A DNA stretch of 33,001 nt from JAIRTY01 sp050257395 (GTDB taxonomy: Bacteria; Actinomycetota; Actinomycetes; Streptosporangiales; Streptosporangiaceae), in NCBI GenBank assembly GCA_050257395.1, contig JBLMWU010000295.1:1-33001 (forward strand), given 5' to 3'. Of this stretch, positions 7,098 to 15,026 are shown piece after piece. Position numbers and translations under genes: made by a program. The notes under the pieces were generated by a model. The model had not been told where the DNA came from, searched no databases, and was given only the letters and a program-made list of their open reading frames with translations. Numbering within the stretch: the stretch's first letter is position 1; each line of letters begins with the position of its first letter.

Positions 7098-7135
7098 GTA
7101 ACACGCGTGAAACACTTGGGACACGGCTCGGAAAT
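7098..7135 (+). promoter_or_regulatory. GlnR operator (double a/b box) upstream of glnA
   Basis: The sequence reads GTAAC-N6-GAAAC-N6-GACAC-N6-GAAAT. GlnR, the nitrogen regulator of actinomycetes, binds pairs of boxes of the form gTnAC-N6-GaAAc with 22-base repetition (established knowledge). The first pair is a perfect match and the second keeps eight of ten defined positions at exact spacing. It lies 93-130 bases before the glnA start, a normal operator position. GlnR should therefore control this glnA, probably activating it under nitrogen limitation. Confidence 0.85.
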
Positions 7136-7227
7136 CGCGAGCGCCTAACGTCCGAGGCGCGGTCCTGCGGCAGGCACAACCCCGTGCGGACAAGACAAGA
7201 CAGGGCCCCGCAGTGCAAGGAGGGTTG

Positions 7228-8652
7228 ATGTTCACGAGCGCCGACGAGGTCCTCAGGTTCATCGGCGACAACAAGATCGAGTTCGTCGATGTCAGGTTCT
7301 GCGACCTGCCCGGGACTGTCCAGCACTTCACCGTCCCGGTGGAGAACTTCGACGCGAAGGTCTTCGAAGAAGGGCTGATGTTCGACGGATCCTCGATCCG
7401 CGGGTTCCAGCAGATCCACGAGTCGGACATGCTGCTGATGCCGGACCCGAGCACGGCGATCGTCGACCCGTTCCGCCAGCACCCGACGCTGAACATCACG
7501 TTCTTCGTCAACGACCCGCTGACCGGCGAGCCGTACACCCGCGACCCGCGCAACATCGCCCGCAAGGCCGAGGACTTCCTGCGTGGCACCGGCATCGCGG
7601 ACACCGCGTTCTTCGGCCCCGAGGCCGAGTTCTACATCTTCGACTCCGCCCGCTTCTCGACCTCGCCCCAGGAGGGCTACTACCACCTCGACTCGATCGA
7701 GGGCGCGTGGAACACCGGGCGTGACGAAGAGGGCGGCAACCTCGGCTACAAGCCCCGCTACAAGGGCGGCTACTTCCCGGTGCCGCCGATGGACCACTAC
7801 ACCGACCTGCGGTCGGAGATGGTCAGGATGCTCATCAAGTGCGGCATCCCGGTGGAGATGCAGCACCACGAGGTCGGCACCGCGGGCCAGGCCGAGATCG
7901 ACATCCGGTTCGGGCCGCTGCTGCACATGGCCGACAACCTGATGAACTACAAGTACGTGATCAAGAGCGTGGCCCGGGCGGCGGGCAAGACCGTCACCTT
8001 CATGCCGAAGCCGCTCTTCGGTGACAACGGCTCCGGCATGCACTGCCACCAGAGCCTGTGGAAGGACGGCACGCCGCTCTTCTACGACGAGGTCGGCTAC
8101 GGCGGCCTGTCGGACACCGGCCGGTACTACGTCGGCGGCCTGCTCAAGCACGCCCCGTCGCTGCTGGCCTTCACCAACCCGACGGTGAACTCCTACCACC
8201 GGCTGGTGCCGGGCTTCGAGGCCCCGGTCAACCTGGTCTACTCGCAGCGCAACCGCTCGGCCTGCTGCCGGATCCCGATCACCGGGTCCAACCCGAAGGC
8301 CAAGCGGATCGAGTTCCGGGTGCCCGACCCGTCCGCCAACCCCTACCTGGCGTTCGCGGCCATGCTGATGGCCGGCATCGACGGCATCCGCAACAAGGTC
8401 GAGCCGCCGGAGCCGGTGGACAAGGACCTCTACGAGCTGCCGCCGGACGAGGCGCTGTCGATCCCGAAGGTCCCCGGCTCGCTGGAGAAGGTGCTCGACA
8501 CCCTCGAGGCCGACCACGACTACCTGCTCGAGGGCGGCGTGTTCACGCCGGACCTGATCGAGACGTGGATCGACTACAAGCGGACCAACGAGCTTGACCC
8601 GATCCGGCTGCGCCCGCACCCGCACGAGTTCGAGCTGTACTACGACATCTAG
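7228..8652 (+). CDS. glnA: Glutamine synthetase, type I (GSI-beta)
   Basis: It makes glutamine from glutamate, ammonia and ATP in the cytoplasm, as a dodecamer. The 474-aa length is normal for GSI. Visible motifs are RFCDLPG near residue 23, FDGSS (52-56), the metal-site glutamates in GPEAEFYIFD (E132, E134), GDNGSGMHCHQ (265-275), NRSACCRIP, and the adenylylation loop DKDLYELPPDE with the candidate regulatory Tyr402. The ATG start follows AAGGAGG by four bases; a GTG five codons earlier overlaps that site and is rejected. It is a single transcription unit with a GlnR operator upstream. The loop tyrosine places it in the subclass regulated by GlnE adenylyltransferase, the main housekeeping glnA of actinomycetes. 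Confidence 0.97.
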   Translation: MFTSADEVLRFIGDNKIEFVDVRFCDLPGTVQHFTVPVENFDAKVFEEGLMFDGSSIRGFQQIHESDMLLMPDPSTAIVDPFRQHPTLNITFFVNDPLTGEPYTRDPRNIARKAEDFLRGTGIADTAFFGPEAEFYIFDSARFSTSPQEGYYHLDSIEGAWNTGRDEEGGNLGYKPRYKGGYFPVPPMDHYTDLRSEMVRMLIKCGIPVEMQHHEVGTAGQAEIDIRFGPLLHMADNLMNYKYVIKSVARAAGKTVTFMPKPLFGDNGSGMHCHQSLWKDGTPLFYDEVGYGGLSDTGRYYVGGLLKHAPSLLAFTNPTVNSYHRLVPGFEAPVNLVYSQRNRSACCRIPITGSNPKAKRIEFRVPDPSANPYLAFAAMLMAGIDGIRNKVEPPEPVDKDLYELPPDEALSIPKVPGSLEKVLDTLEADHDYLLEGGVFTPDLIETWIDYKRTNELDPIRLRPHPHEFELYYDI

Positions 8653-8677
8653 CAACACTGCAGGTCAGACTGCCTAA

Positions 8678-8799
8678 GCGGTCACCTGGGCCGTGCTGGG
8701 GCCATCGCCCGTGCTGTTCCCGTCCCGGAACACGCGGTCGGCGGCCCCAGCCCTATCCGTGCTGCCAAGTCCCGGGAGTGCGGGGCACTGGGTGACCGC
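8678..8799. terminator. Nested inverted repeats between convergent glnA and SDR gene
   Basis: Outer perfect arms GCGGTCACC (8678-8686) and GGTGACCGC (8791-8799) enclose inner perfect arms GCTGGGGCC (8695-8703) and GGCCCCAGC (8743-8751), with a TGTTCC/GGAACA stem at the tip. The location 25 bases after the glnA stop suggests transcript ending or 3'-end protection. No T-run is present. Confidence 0.5.
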
Positions 8800-8848
8800 C
8801 GACTCGACGGCCTCGTCGCTGATGATGACAGCCCAGCTAGCCGGTCCT

Positions 8849-9730
8849 TTAGGCCGCCTGGACTTCGGTTGGCCTGTGGTCCCACCTTTTGCGCTCGCGC
8901 TCGAACCTCTTGATGGTTATCGCTTCGGCCGGCCCCGGCAGGAACCGCCACAATAGCCAGGGTCTCCGGGCCGCCGCCGGCGCGAAGATCATCGCCTTGT
9001 TGGCCTGGAGGCCGCGCAGCACATCCGTGGCGGCTTGCCCCGGTGGGGACAGAGCGCGGATGCCGCTCATGCGCCTGAGGAACGGGACCGGGTCGAGTTG
9101 CTCCTCACTTGGGGTCATCGCCAGCCCGCGCGTTTTCTCTTCGTGCTTCTGGTCCAGGATCGGGGTGTCGACGATGCCCGGGATCACCACGCTGACCCGG
9201 ACCCCGCTCCCTGCCGCTTCCGCCCGAAGCCCCAGGCTCAAACCCACCACCGCGAACTTGGCGGTGGCATAGGGCAAGAGCCCGGGCGCTGGGCCTAGCC
9301 CCGCAAGCGAGGCGGTGTTCACGATGTGGCCATACCCTTGATCGAGCATCAGGGGGTAGGCCGCCCGGACCCCGTGGATCACCCCGTACAGGTCGACGTC
9401 GATCGCGCGCTGCCAATGGGCCAGCGAGAATTCGCGCACATAGCCTGCCATCGCGATTCCTGCGTTGTTGAACATCAGGTCGAGCCGCCCGTGGCTGTTG
9501 GCCGTCTCGTGCACGGCCGCCATCACCGCCTCGGCGTCGCGGACGTCGAACACCCTGCCGGCCGCCCGGCCCGGGCCGATCCGGGAGATCCGCTCGGCGG
9601 CCCGGTGGACGCCCTCCTCGTCGACGTCGGCGAGCAGGACGAAGCAGGACCGCCGCACCAGACCCTCCCCCAAGGCGGCGCCGATGCCCGAGGCCCCGCC
9701 AGTTACGATGGCCACCTTCCAATCGCGCAT
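8849..9730 (-). CDS. Short-chain dehydrogenase/reductase (SDR), 293 aa
   Basis: A classical NAD(P)-dependent SDR: TGGASGIG cofactor loop at residues 10-17, D35 after strand two (favouring NAD), NNAG at 88-91, and catalytic S141, Y154 and K158 (YATAK). The C-terminal 60 residues extend beyond a minimal SDR and end in a basic, hydrophobic region (RPWLLWRFLPGPAEAITIKR, then FERERKRWDHRP), as in SDRs that act on lipids or large hydrophobic substrates. The ATG at 9730 has GGAGG eight bases upstream; a GTG one codon earlier is possible. It is the last of four minus-strand genes; about 290 bases separate it from the decarboxylase-like gene, so it may have its own promoter. Substrate unknown. Confidence 0.9.
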   Translation of the reverse strand: MRDWKVAIVTGGASGIGAALGEGLVRRSCFVLLADVDEEGVHRAAERISRIGPGRAAGRVFDVRDAEAVMAAVHETANSHGRLDLMFNNAGIAMAGYVREFSLAHWQRAIDVDLYGVIHGVRAAYPLMLDQGYGHIVNTASLAGLGPAPGLLPYATAKFAVVGLSLGLRAEAAGSGVRVSVVIPGIVDTPILDQKHEEKTRGLAMTPSEEQLDPVPFLRRMSGIRALSPPGQAATDVLRGLQANKAMIFAPAAARRPWLLWRFLPGPAEAITIKRFERERKRWDHRPTEVQAA

Positions 9731-10023
9731 CACCCCTACCTCCCCTGGGCCGGGCGGGTTCCGTGCCGCCTCGCACCAGGCATGGCCGTCAGCAGCCGCG
9801 CAGGTCTTCTCTGCCGGCGCCGCTCGCTCAAGGGCAGCGCCGCCGCGCGGGGGTGGCCCAGCAGCTGCCGCAGCGGGGCGTCACCAGAAAGGCATGAACG
9901 GCCACGATGGATGCCGATGCCGGCACAGGACCGCTCCGCCCCGGCGCCGCCCGCCACGGCGCCGTTTCGCCCACCACCACGCCTCTTGCGGCACGATCTG
10001 CCTGATGCGCACTCATGGCCGTG
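9731..10023. other. Spacer between SDR and decarboxylase-like genes
   Basis: Open frames exist on both strands but have the Arg/Pro/Ala-rich composition of GC-driven artefacts, with no motif. I see no supported gene here. Confidence 0.4.
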
Positions 10024-10917
10024 TCACTGTTTCGCAAGGGCAGGCGTGGCGTACTGGTCGAGCGGTGGTGTGTCCGGGTAGCTGACCGTGAACCGGCCAA
10101 ACGCCCGGTCGGCGCCGGTGTAGCCGTGGTAGTCCCGCGCCGGGCCGGTCGGCGTGCCGGCCGGGAGAATGCTGCGGTGGTCGAGGTAGGAGAAGACGGC
10201 CAGGGGCGCGGGTGAGATCCCCAGCCGGCGCAGCCGGTTGGCTACCTCATGGTCGCCGAGCAGCAGTTCGCCGCCGCCTCCGAGCCGGGCCTGCATGTGG
10301 CCCAGGACCGGTACCACGGTCTCGAGTAGCTCGCCGTGCAGCGTGGTGTAGGCGACCAGAGGCCGGCGCTCGGCCAGCACTGGCCCACGCGGCCGTACGG
10401 TCAGCGTGAGGATGGGCGACCCGCCTTCGGACAGGACGACCCGCCGGAAGCTCGGGTCCTCGGTGAAGTCCATGTCGGCGACGAACTTCGGGAAGCCCCA
10501 CCCTGCGATCCCGCCCTCGCGTGCCTCGATCGTAGTTACCGGCAGATGCAGCACGAATCCCCTCAGCTGGCCGGCTAGCAGCGGCAGCACCCGCGGCGCC
10601 TCCCCGGTGGTGACCACCGCTGCGACGGAGATCTCACCGTAAGGCGCCAGGCTGCTGGTCGAGCCGTCGGCGGCGGTCCAGGTGATCGCGTGGTAGCGAA
10701 ATGCGGTCACTGCCACCAGCGCGCGGCCGTCCCTCCAGCGGGCCGGGCGGATCACTTCGCTGGGAAGCTCGTCGGCCACCGCGTCGTACGACGCTGCATG
10801 CAAGGACATGAACACGTCGTTGTGGTGGTAGAACACGGGCAGCCTGACCTGGGTGTCACCTGCAGTGATGACCGGCCTCGGTCCCTGCCACTGATAGAAG
10901 TCCTTGCGGCGCGACAT
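10024..10917 (-). CDS. Acetoacetate-decarboxylase-fold (ADC superfamily) enzyme
   Basis: The 297-aa protein has the ADC layout: substrate-pocket region APYGEISVAAVVTTGE (residues 91-106), and the active-site strand GWGFPKFVAD (139-148) with K144 at the position where ADC forms a Schiff base. Classical ADC has two adjacent lysines that tune the pKa; here a Phe follows K144, so the chemistry may differ (hydratase, aldolase or another C-C reaction, as in divergent ADC relatives). The ATG follows AAGGGGG. Downstream is an SDR; upstream lie an alpha/beta hydrolase and an SRPBCC protein. The set could process a ketone, beta-keto acid or terpenoid-like compound, which is inference. Confidence 0.8.
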   Translation of the reverse strand: MSRRKDFYQWQGPRPVITAGDTQVRLPVFYHHNDVFMSLHAASYDAVADELPSEVIRPARWRDGRALVAVTAFRYHAITWTAADGSTSSLAPYGEISVAAVVTTGEAPRVLPLLAGQLRGFVLHLPVTTIEAREGGIAGWGFPKFVADMDFTEDPSFRRVVLSEGGSPILTLTVRPRGPVLAERRPLVAYTTLHGELLETVVPVLGHMQARLGGGGELLLGDHEVANRLRRLGISPAPLAVFSYLDHRSILPAGTPTGPARDYHGYTGADRAFGRFTVSYPDTPPLDQYATPALAKQ

Positions 10918-11135
10918 GAGTCACCGCCCCCTTCACAACGGAATCCCCTCCTGCCAGCGTCGCCGCACCGCGCGCCGACGGCACAAGGGCACTTGGCCCC
11001 ACGGCAGAGTGACCAATGCCCCACGTGCCAGAATCCCGCCACGCCGTACGAGACCACGACCCGGGGAACTGCCGCCAGCACTGCCTCCCCTCCAGGCTCG
11101 CCAGGGCGGTTCAGCCCGACCCCGGCTGCATCGCG

Positions 11136-12068
11136 CTAGGCCGGCACGTGTGGGTGCTGCCGCACGAAGTCGAGCACGTCGCGGGGGAACCGCCTGTCGG
11201 ACATCGCGCCGAGGTGGTCCTTGCCCGGGTAGAGCTTGAGGGTGCAGTCGGGGATGAGCCGGGCGGTCTCCTCGTAGATCTCCTTCGCAAACCAGCGGTC
11301 CCGGTCACCGCACACCAGCAGCATTGGCACCGAGACCTCGGGAAGGACCTCACGCCCGTCGAACGCGTTCGTTGCTTCCGCCGCGATGGTGACATCACTC
11401 GGGATGTATGGGGCCGCGTAGTTGACCCGGGCCACGAGTGCGGCCAGGACCCGGGCGGCAGGCGCTGGGATGCGCCGGATGCCGGGGTACAGGAGGTTGC
11501 CCAGCACCGCGGCTGCCTCGGTCTTCCTGCCCTCGCTCAGCAGCCGGGCGGAGTCCCGGTTGGCAACCTTCCCCTGCTCGCTCATCGTGTATCCGGCGAC
11601 GCCGATGGCGATATGACCGAACCGGTCGGCATGCCGGGCAGCCAGGCAGCAGCCGATCATGCCGCCGGTGGACTCGCCGATCACCAGATCGACCTTCCCG
11701 CCGAACTCGTCGGCGATCACCTGGGCGTAGTCCCCGGCTATGTCGGCAAGCGTGTAACCCACGGCCATGTTCGGCCGCTGGGAGACGATCCAGACGCTGT
11801 ACCCCGCCTCGACGAACGGGCGAACCATGACCGCCATCAGCGCCAGGAGCGGCCCCCCGGGTACTCCGAGGAAGGGACCGCCCAGCCACAGCAGCGTCTT
11901 CGGGCCGGTGCCCAGCCTGGCGTAGCCCATTCCGTTCGCGAAACTGCCGGTGACCGGTTTCGGCCTCGCGTGCCCGCGCGTTCGCAGCCGGTGCCGGACC
12001 AGCGCACCAGCCAAGACCGCACCAGTTACTGACCCCGCGCCCAGGGCGATTACCGAACCTCTGCGCAC
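11136..12068 (-). CDS. Alpha/beta hydrolase with N-terminal membrane anchor
   Basis: At 310 aa it shows the fold's landmarks: an oxyanion region WLGGPFLGVPGG (61-72), the nucleophile elbow GESTGG (S133), an acid in VCGDRDRWF (D255 or D257) and H285 in GKDHLG. Residues 5-24 (SVIALGAGSVTGAVLAGALV) form a signal-anchor followed by basic residues, so the enzyme may be held at the membrane. It begins only 12 bases after the SRPBCC gene and is surely co-transcribed with it; a 218-base gap separates it from the next gene. Likely an esterase, lipase or C-C hydrolase; substrate not predictable. Confidence 0.85.
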   Translation of the reverse strand: MRRGSVIALGAGSVTGAVLAGALVRHRLRTRGHARPKPVTGSFANGMGYARLGTGPKTLLWLGGPFLGVPGGPLLALMAVMVRPFVEAGYSVWIVSQRPNMAVGYTLADIAGDYAQVIADEFGGKVDLVIGESTGGMIGCCLAARHADRFGHIAIGVAGYTMSEQGKVANRDSARLLSEGRKTEAAAVLGNLLYPGIRRIPAPAARVLAALVARVNYAAPYIPSDVTIAAEATNAFDGREVLPEVSVPMLLVCGDRDRWFAKEIYEETARLIPDCTLKLYPGKDHLGAMSDRRFPRDVLDFVRQHPHVPA

Positions 12069-12080
12069 ACTCGCCCCCGT

Positions 12081-12518
12081 CTAGGTCTCGATCTTCTTCT
12101 TCATGTTCGTCAGGATGGTGTCGAGGTCCCGATCGCCGTTCCAGGCGAAGAGGTCGACGACTTTGTCCATCAACGGCACCTTGCTGGACCACTCGAAAGC
12201 CAGTGACAGTGTCGTGCCCGCTGGGTCGGGCTCGAAAGTCCATGTCCACACCGGCCCGGTGGAGGAACGGTCCACAATCCGCTCGTTAAGGATGTACTCC
12301 TCGCGGGTCATGACACCGTGGATGTGGAGGAGCAGCATGGTGCTCTTCCACGCATACGTCGACCCGACACCCTCCGGGGTCAAGGTGACGTCGGTCAATG
12401 CGGCGCGCCCGCCCTCGGACATCGCCTCGTAGAAGTGCCGCGGGTCCTTGACGTAGCCGAACACCGTTTCCACTGGGGCGTCGATGTGCACAGTTCGCTT
12501 GTGCGTTGTTGTGGTCAT
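12081..12518 (-). CDS. SRPBCC (START/Bet v1-like) family protein
   Basis: The 145 residues fit one SRPBCC domain, the hydrophobic-ligand cavity fold of polyketide cyclases and lipid carriers: start VHIDAPVETVFGYVKDPRHF, middle GVGSTYAWKSTMLLLHIHG, WTFEPDPAGTTLSLAFEW, and the long C-terminal helix DRDLDTILTNMKKKIE. It is first in the minus-strand cluster, 12 bases from the hydrolase. Proteins like this either bind a hydrophobic small molecule or assist cyclisation or hydration; no catalytic residue can be assigned from sequence. Confidence 0.85.
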   Translation of the reverse strand: MTTTTHKRTVHIDAPVETVFGYVKDPRHFYEAMSEGGRAALTDVTLTPEGVGSTYAWKSTMLLLHIHGVMTREEYILNERIVDRSSTGPVWTWTFEPDPAGTTLSLAFEWSSKVPLMDKVVDLFAWNGDRDLDTILTNMKKKIET

Positions 12519-12687
12519 CGCGCTGGGTCCCTTCCAGCCGAACCCGCCCGGCCGCGCCCTGCGACCTGCTGCTCCTGGGACATCGCTGCCGCAGGCACCC
12601 CCAGTGTCAGGTTGCTGCCCGCTCGTCTCGCCCTGCCAGTGCCCAAGGTCCCGACTTCGGTCCCGAACGCTGCCATGGACCTGGAGC

Positions 12688-13557
12688 TCACCGCCAGACG
12701 CGCACCCAGTCCACCCGCATGACCACCGTCCCCGACGGCTGAACGGAATCCGGGGCCAGGGTCAGGTCGAACAGCAGCGCCTGCGGCGTGACAGCCGGGA
12801 ACGGATGCTGCCACATCAGCGTCCCGTCCCAGTAGAACGCCACGTCGTGCGCGGGCGACCAGACCTCACCGAACCGGTGACAGCCGGCCCCGTACGTCTT
12901 CGGCGAGTCCCGGCCCGGCCCGTTGTCACCCGCACCGGTGTAGTGCAGGTGGGCGGCCGCCTGCCCCGCGTACTGATCGTTCAGGCCCTCGATCGTGTCG
13001 ATCTCGCCGCCGGCGGGCCAATTCCCGCGGTAGCCGACCTGCCACCACGCGGGCCACGCCACGATCCGGCCGGCGCCGTTCCCGGGCAGGCACACCCTGG
13101 CCTCGAACGCCCCGTACAGCTGGTGGAACGTCGGCAGGGTGTCCAGGACCGCCCCGCTCCAGGGTTCGGGCCGCCCGCGGCAGTGACTGGCCTGATGGGT
13201 CAGCGCCAGGTTGACGAACCCGCCGGACTCGCTGACGTTGCCCGAGTAGTAGCAGGCAGTCTCATAGCCCGGGTTGAACGGGCCCGAGTAGCCGTGCGCC
13301 CTGGTGCCGCCCAGCCATACCGTCTCCCACTTCGAGTGGTTGACCGAGGTCCCGTTGAACCCGTCGGCGAAGGTGACGCTGCGGCAGGCGCCGGGCTGCC
13401 ACGAGGGCTGCACGGGGCATGAGGTGCGGGCCTGGGCCGGGACGGCCCACGCCGCGAAGACGAGGACGAGCGCGGCCAGCAGATGAGCAGGCCAGGAGAG
13501 GAGACGGGCGGGGAACAAGGGGGGTCTCCTGAGGGCTGAGGGGGTTAGGGGCGACAC
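12688..13557 (-). CDS. Secreted glycoside hydrolase family 16-like enzyme
   Basis: GH16 enzymes cleave beta-1,3/1,4-glucans and related polysaccharides by a retaining mechanism. The signature EIDTIEG gives E185 (nucleophile), D187 and E190 (acid/base) in the expected ExDxxE arrangement. A beta-jelly-roll surround is visible: GGFVNLAL, LYGAFEARVCLPG, VAFYWDGTLMWQHPF, MRVDWVRVWR. A signal peptide covers about residues 1-44 (SWPAHLLAALVLVFAAWAVP, then AQA), so the enzyme is exported. Six or more cysteines are in the exported part. Start is uncertain: GTG at 13557 with AGGGG upstream, or TTG at 13518 six bases after AGGAGA, which would give a tighter signal peptide. Confidence 0.88.
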   Translation of the reverse strand: MSPLTPSALRRPPLFPARLLSWPAHLLAALVLVFAAWAVPAQARTSCPVQPSWQPGACRSVTFADGFNGTSVNHSKWETVWLGGTRAHGYSGPFNPGYETACYYSGNVSESGGFVNLALTHQASHCRGRPEPWSGAVLDTLPTFHQLYGAFEARVCLPGNGAGRIVAWPAWWQVGYRGNWPAGGEIDTIEGLNDQYAGQAAAHLHYTGAGDNGPGRDSPKTYGAGCHRFGEVWSPAHDVAFYWDGTLMWQHPFPAVTPQALLFDLTLAPDSVQPSGTVVMRVDWVRVWR

Positions 13558-13630
13558 TAACCCGCCCCTGCGACAGTTTCAGGTCATCCGGCAGGCCCGC
13601 AGCACCGAATCCGCCCAGCTGCTGAACGCA

Positions 13631-14089
13631 CTAGCCAGGTGGGGCAGGCGTGACGCACGGGATCACATCACGGGCGCATGGTGCACCCTGACGGCTGCCA
13701 GCGGGCGGCGCCGTGGCCCGCAGGACTGGAGGCGCTTCGATGGCAGGGCGCCGCGGCGCCCCGATGACGGGGCTGGCCGCGCCGGGCCGGCTGGCGGCGA
13801 TAGCGGGGCGGGTGCCAGCCCGGGACCGGGCGACAGCACGCACCTGCCGAGGGCCGGCCGGGCGGCTGGCCGGGACCGCCGGGCGGGTCAGCCGGATCGC
13901 CCTGACCACGCCGAAAGCGGTCACCGCCGCCGCGGCGGCGAAGGCGGCGATGGCGGCTGCCAGAATCACGCTGGTGAGCAGAGTCGCCGCCGAGGTGATC
14001 ACCGCGACACAAGTCACGATGGCCAGGGCCAGGCCGATCCCGCTGGCATTTCCGCTGCCGCAGCCGCATGAGGCTCCGGGCCTGCACAT
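13631..14089 (-). CDS. Small membrane protein with Cys-rich N-terminus, hypothetical
   Basis: The ATG used is eight bases after GGAGGG; the frame opens seven codons earlier without a site. The N-terminus MCRPGASCGCGSGN has three cysteines in a short glycine-rich stretch. Two membrane segments follow at about 20-40 and 43-63 (IGLALAIVTCVAVITSAATL; ILAAAIAAFAAAAAVTAFGV), then a cytosol- or wall-facing tail of about 90 residues rich in Pro, Ala and Arg. I do not recognise the family. The opposite strand also has an open frame but without a good start or hydrophobic pattern. The low-complexity tail lowers confidence. Confidence 0.55.
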   Translation of the reverse strand: MCRPGASCGCGSGNASGIGLALAIVTCVAVITSAATLLTSVILAAAIAAFAAAAAVTAFGVVRAIRLTRPAVPASRPAGPRQVRAVARSRAGTRPAIAASRPGAASPVIGAPRRPAIEAPPVLRATAPPAGSRQGAPCARDVIPCVTPAPPG

Positions 14090-14269
14090 GAGCGTTCTCC
14101 CTCCGGGCACGGGAAGGGCGCGCCAGCACCCCGGCGCGCCCCGTCATCTGCTTCCATTGCGCCTTGCCGCAACGGCCACCGTCATCCTGCCGGCCGGGGA
14201 TATCCCCCTTGCCCCGCAACGAGGCATTGTTGGCCGTCCGGGGAGATTGCCGCCCGGCGGGCGGCCCTC

Positions 14270-14980
14270 GTGAGCGGCGCCGGGGGCGGAGTGGTCCTCG
14301 CGAGCCTGAACCTGCACGGCGGCCGCGGCGCGGATGGCCGCCCGTTCAGCGTCGAAGCGGCGTGCGCGGGGCTGCACGCGGACGTGATCGCGCTGCAGGA
14401 GGTGTGGCGGCCGGACCAGGAGCCGGGCCCGGTGGCCGCGGCGGCCGCCGCCCTCGGCGGCGAGGCGATCCAGGCGACCCTGCTGGCCGGCACCACCCTG
14501 GCGGCCCTCGCCATCGCCCCCGACCGGGTGCCCGGCCGGTGGGGGCTCGCGGTGATCAGCAGGCTGCCGGTGACCGGCTCGGAGGTGATCAGCCTCGGCC
14601 GGGTGCCCGGCGACCCGGCGCCCCGGGCCGCCCTGGTGGTCACGGTCGGGCTTCGCTGCGGCGGGCTGCTGCGGGTGGCGAACGCGCACCTCACCCACCG
14701 GTTCGCCAGCCCGTGGCAGCTGCTGCGGCTGGTGCGCCGCCTGGCCGCGAGCGACGTCCCGACGCTGATCGCCGGCGACCTGAACATGCCCGGGCCGGTC
14801 AGCGGGCTGGCGGCGGGCTACGCCCCCGCGGTGGGCGGCCGGACCTTCCCGGCACACCGCCCGCTGGTCCAGCTCGATCATCTGCTGACCGGCCGCGGTG
14901 TCACCGGCTGCGAGGGCCGGGTACTGGGCCCGGCCGGGTCTGACCACCTGCCGATCAGGGCCCGGGTCGGTCTCAGCTGA
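14270..14980 (+). CDS. Endonuclease/exonuclease/phosphatase (EEP) family protein
   Basis: EEP enzymes are metal-dependent phosphoesterases acting on nucleic acids, inositol phosphates or sphingolipids. All core motifs are present in 236 aa: SLNLHG (N14), LQEVW (E44), NAHLTH (H140), GDLNMP (D170, N172), LDHLL (D203) and the terminal SDHLP (D225, H226). There is no signal peptide, so it should be cytosolic. It starts with GTG, has no clear operon partner, and converges on the lipid kinase gene with about 45 bases between. DNA repair nuclease and lipid phosphodiesterase are equally possible. Confidence 0.88.
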   Translation: MSGAGGGVVLASLNLHGGRGADGRPFSVEAACAGLHADVIALQEVWRPDQEPGPVAAAAAALGGEAIQATLLAGTTLAALAIAPDRVPGRWGLAVISRLPVTGSEVISLGRVPGDPAPRAALVVTVGLRCGGLLRVANAHLTHRFASPWQLLRLVRRLAASDVPTLIAGDLNMPGPVSGLAAGYAPAVGGRTFPAHRPLVQLDHLLTGRGVTGCEGRVLGPAGSDHLPIRARVGLS

Positions 14981-15026
14981 TAGTGCCGTGCGCCGGTTCC
15001 AGTCGCGGGACGTGGGCGCGGCCCGG

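Noticed and set aside
6976..8658. 560-aa minus-strand frame opposite glnA
   Set aside because: It is a Val/Arg/Asp/His-rich mirror of a certain gene, produced by GC-biased third positions; no motif or ribosome site.
9731..10023. Possible regulator gene between SDR and ADC-like genes
   Set aside because: Frames on both strands lack HTH features and ribosome sites, and are Arg/Pro-rich.
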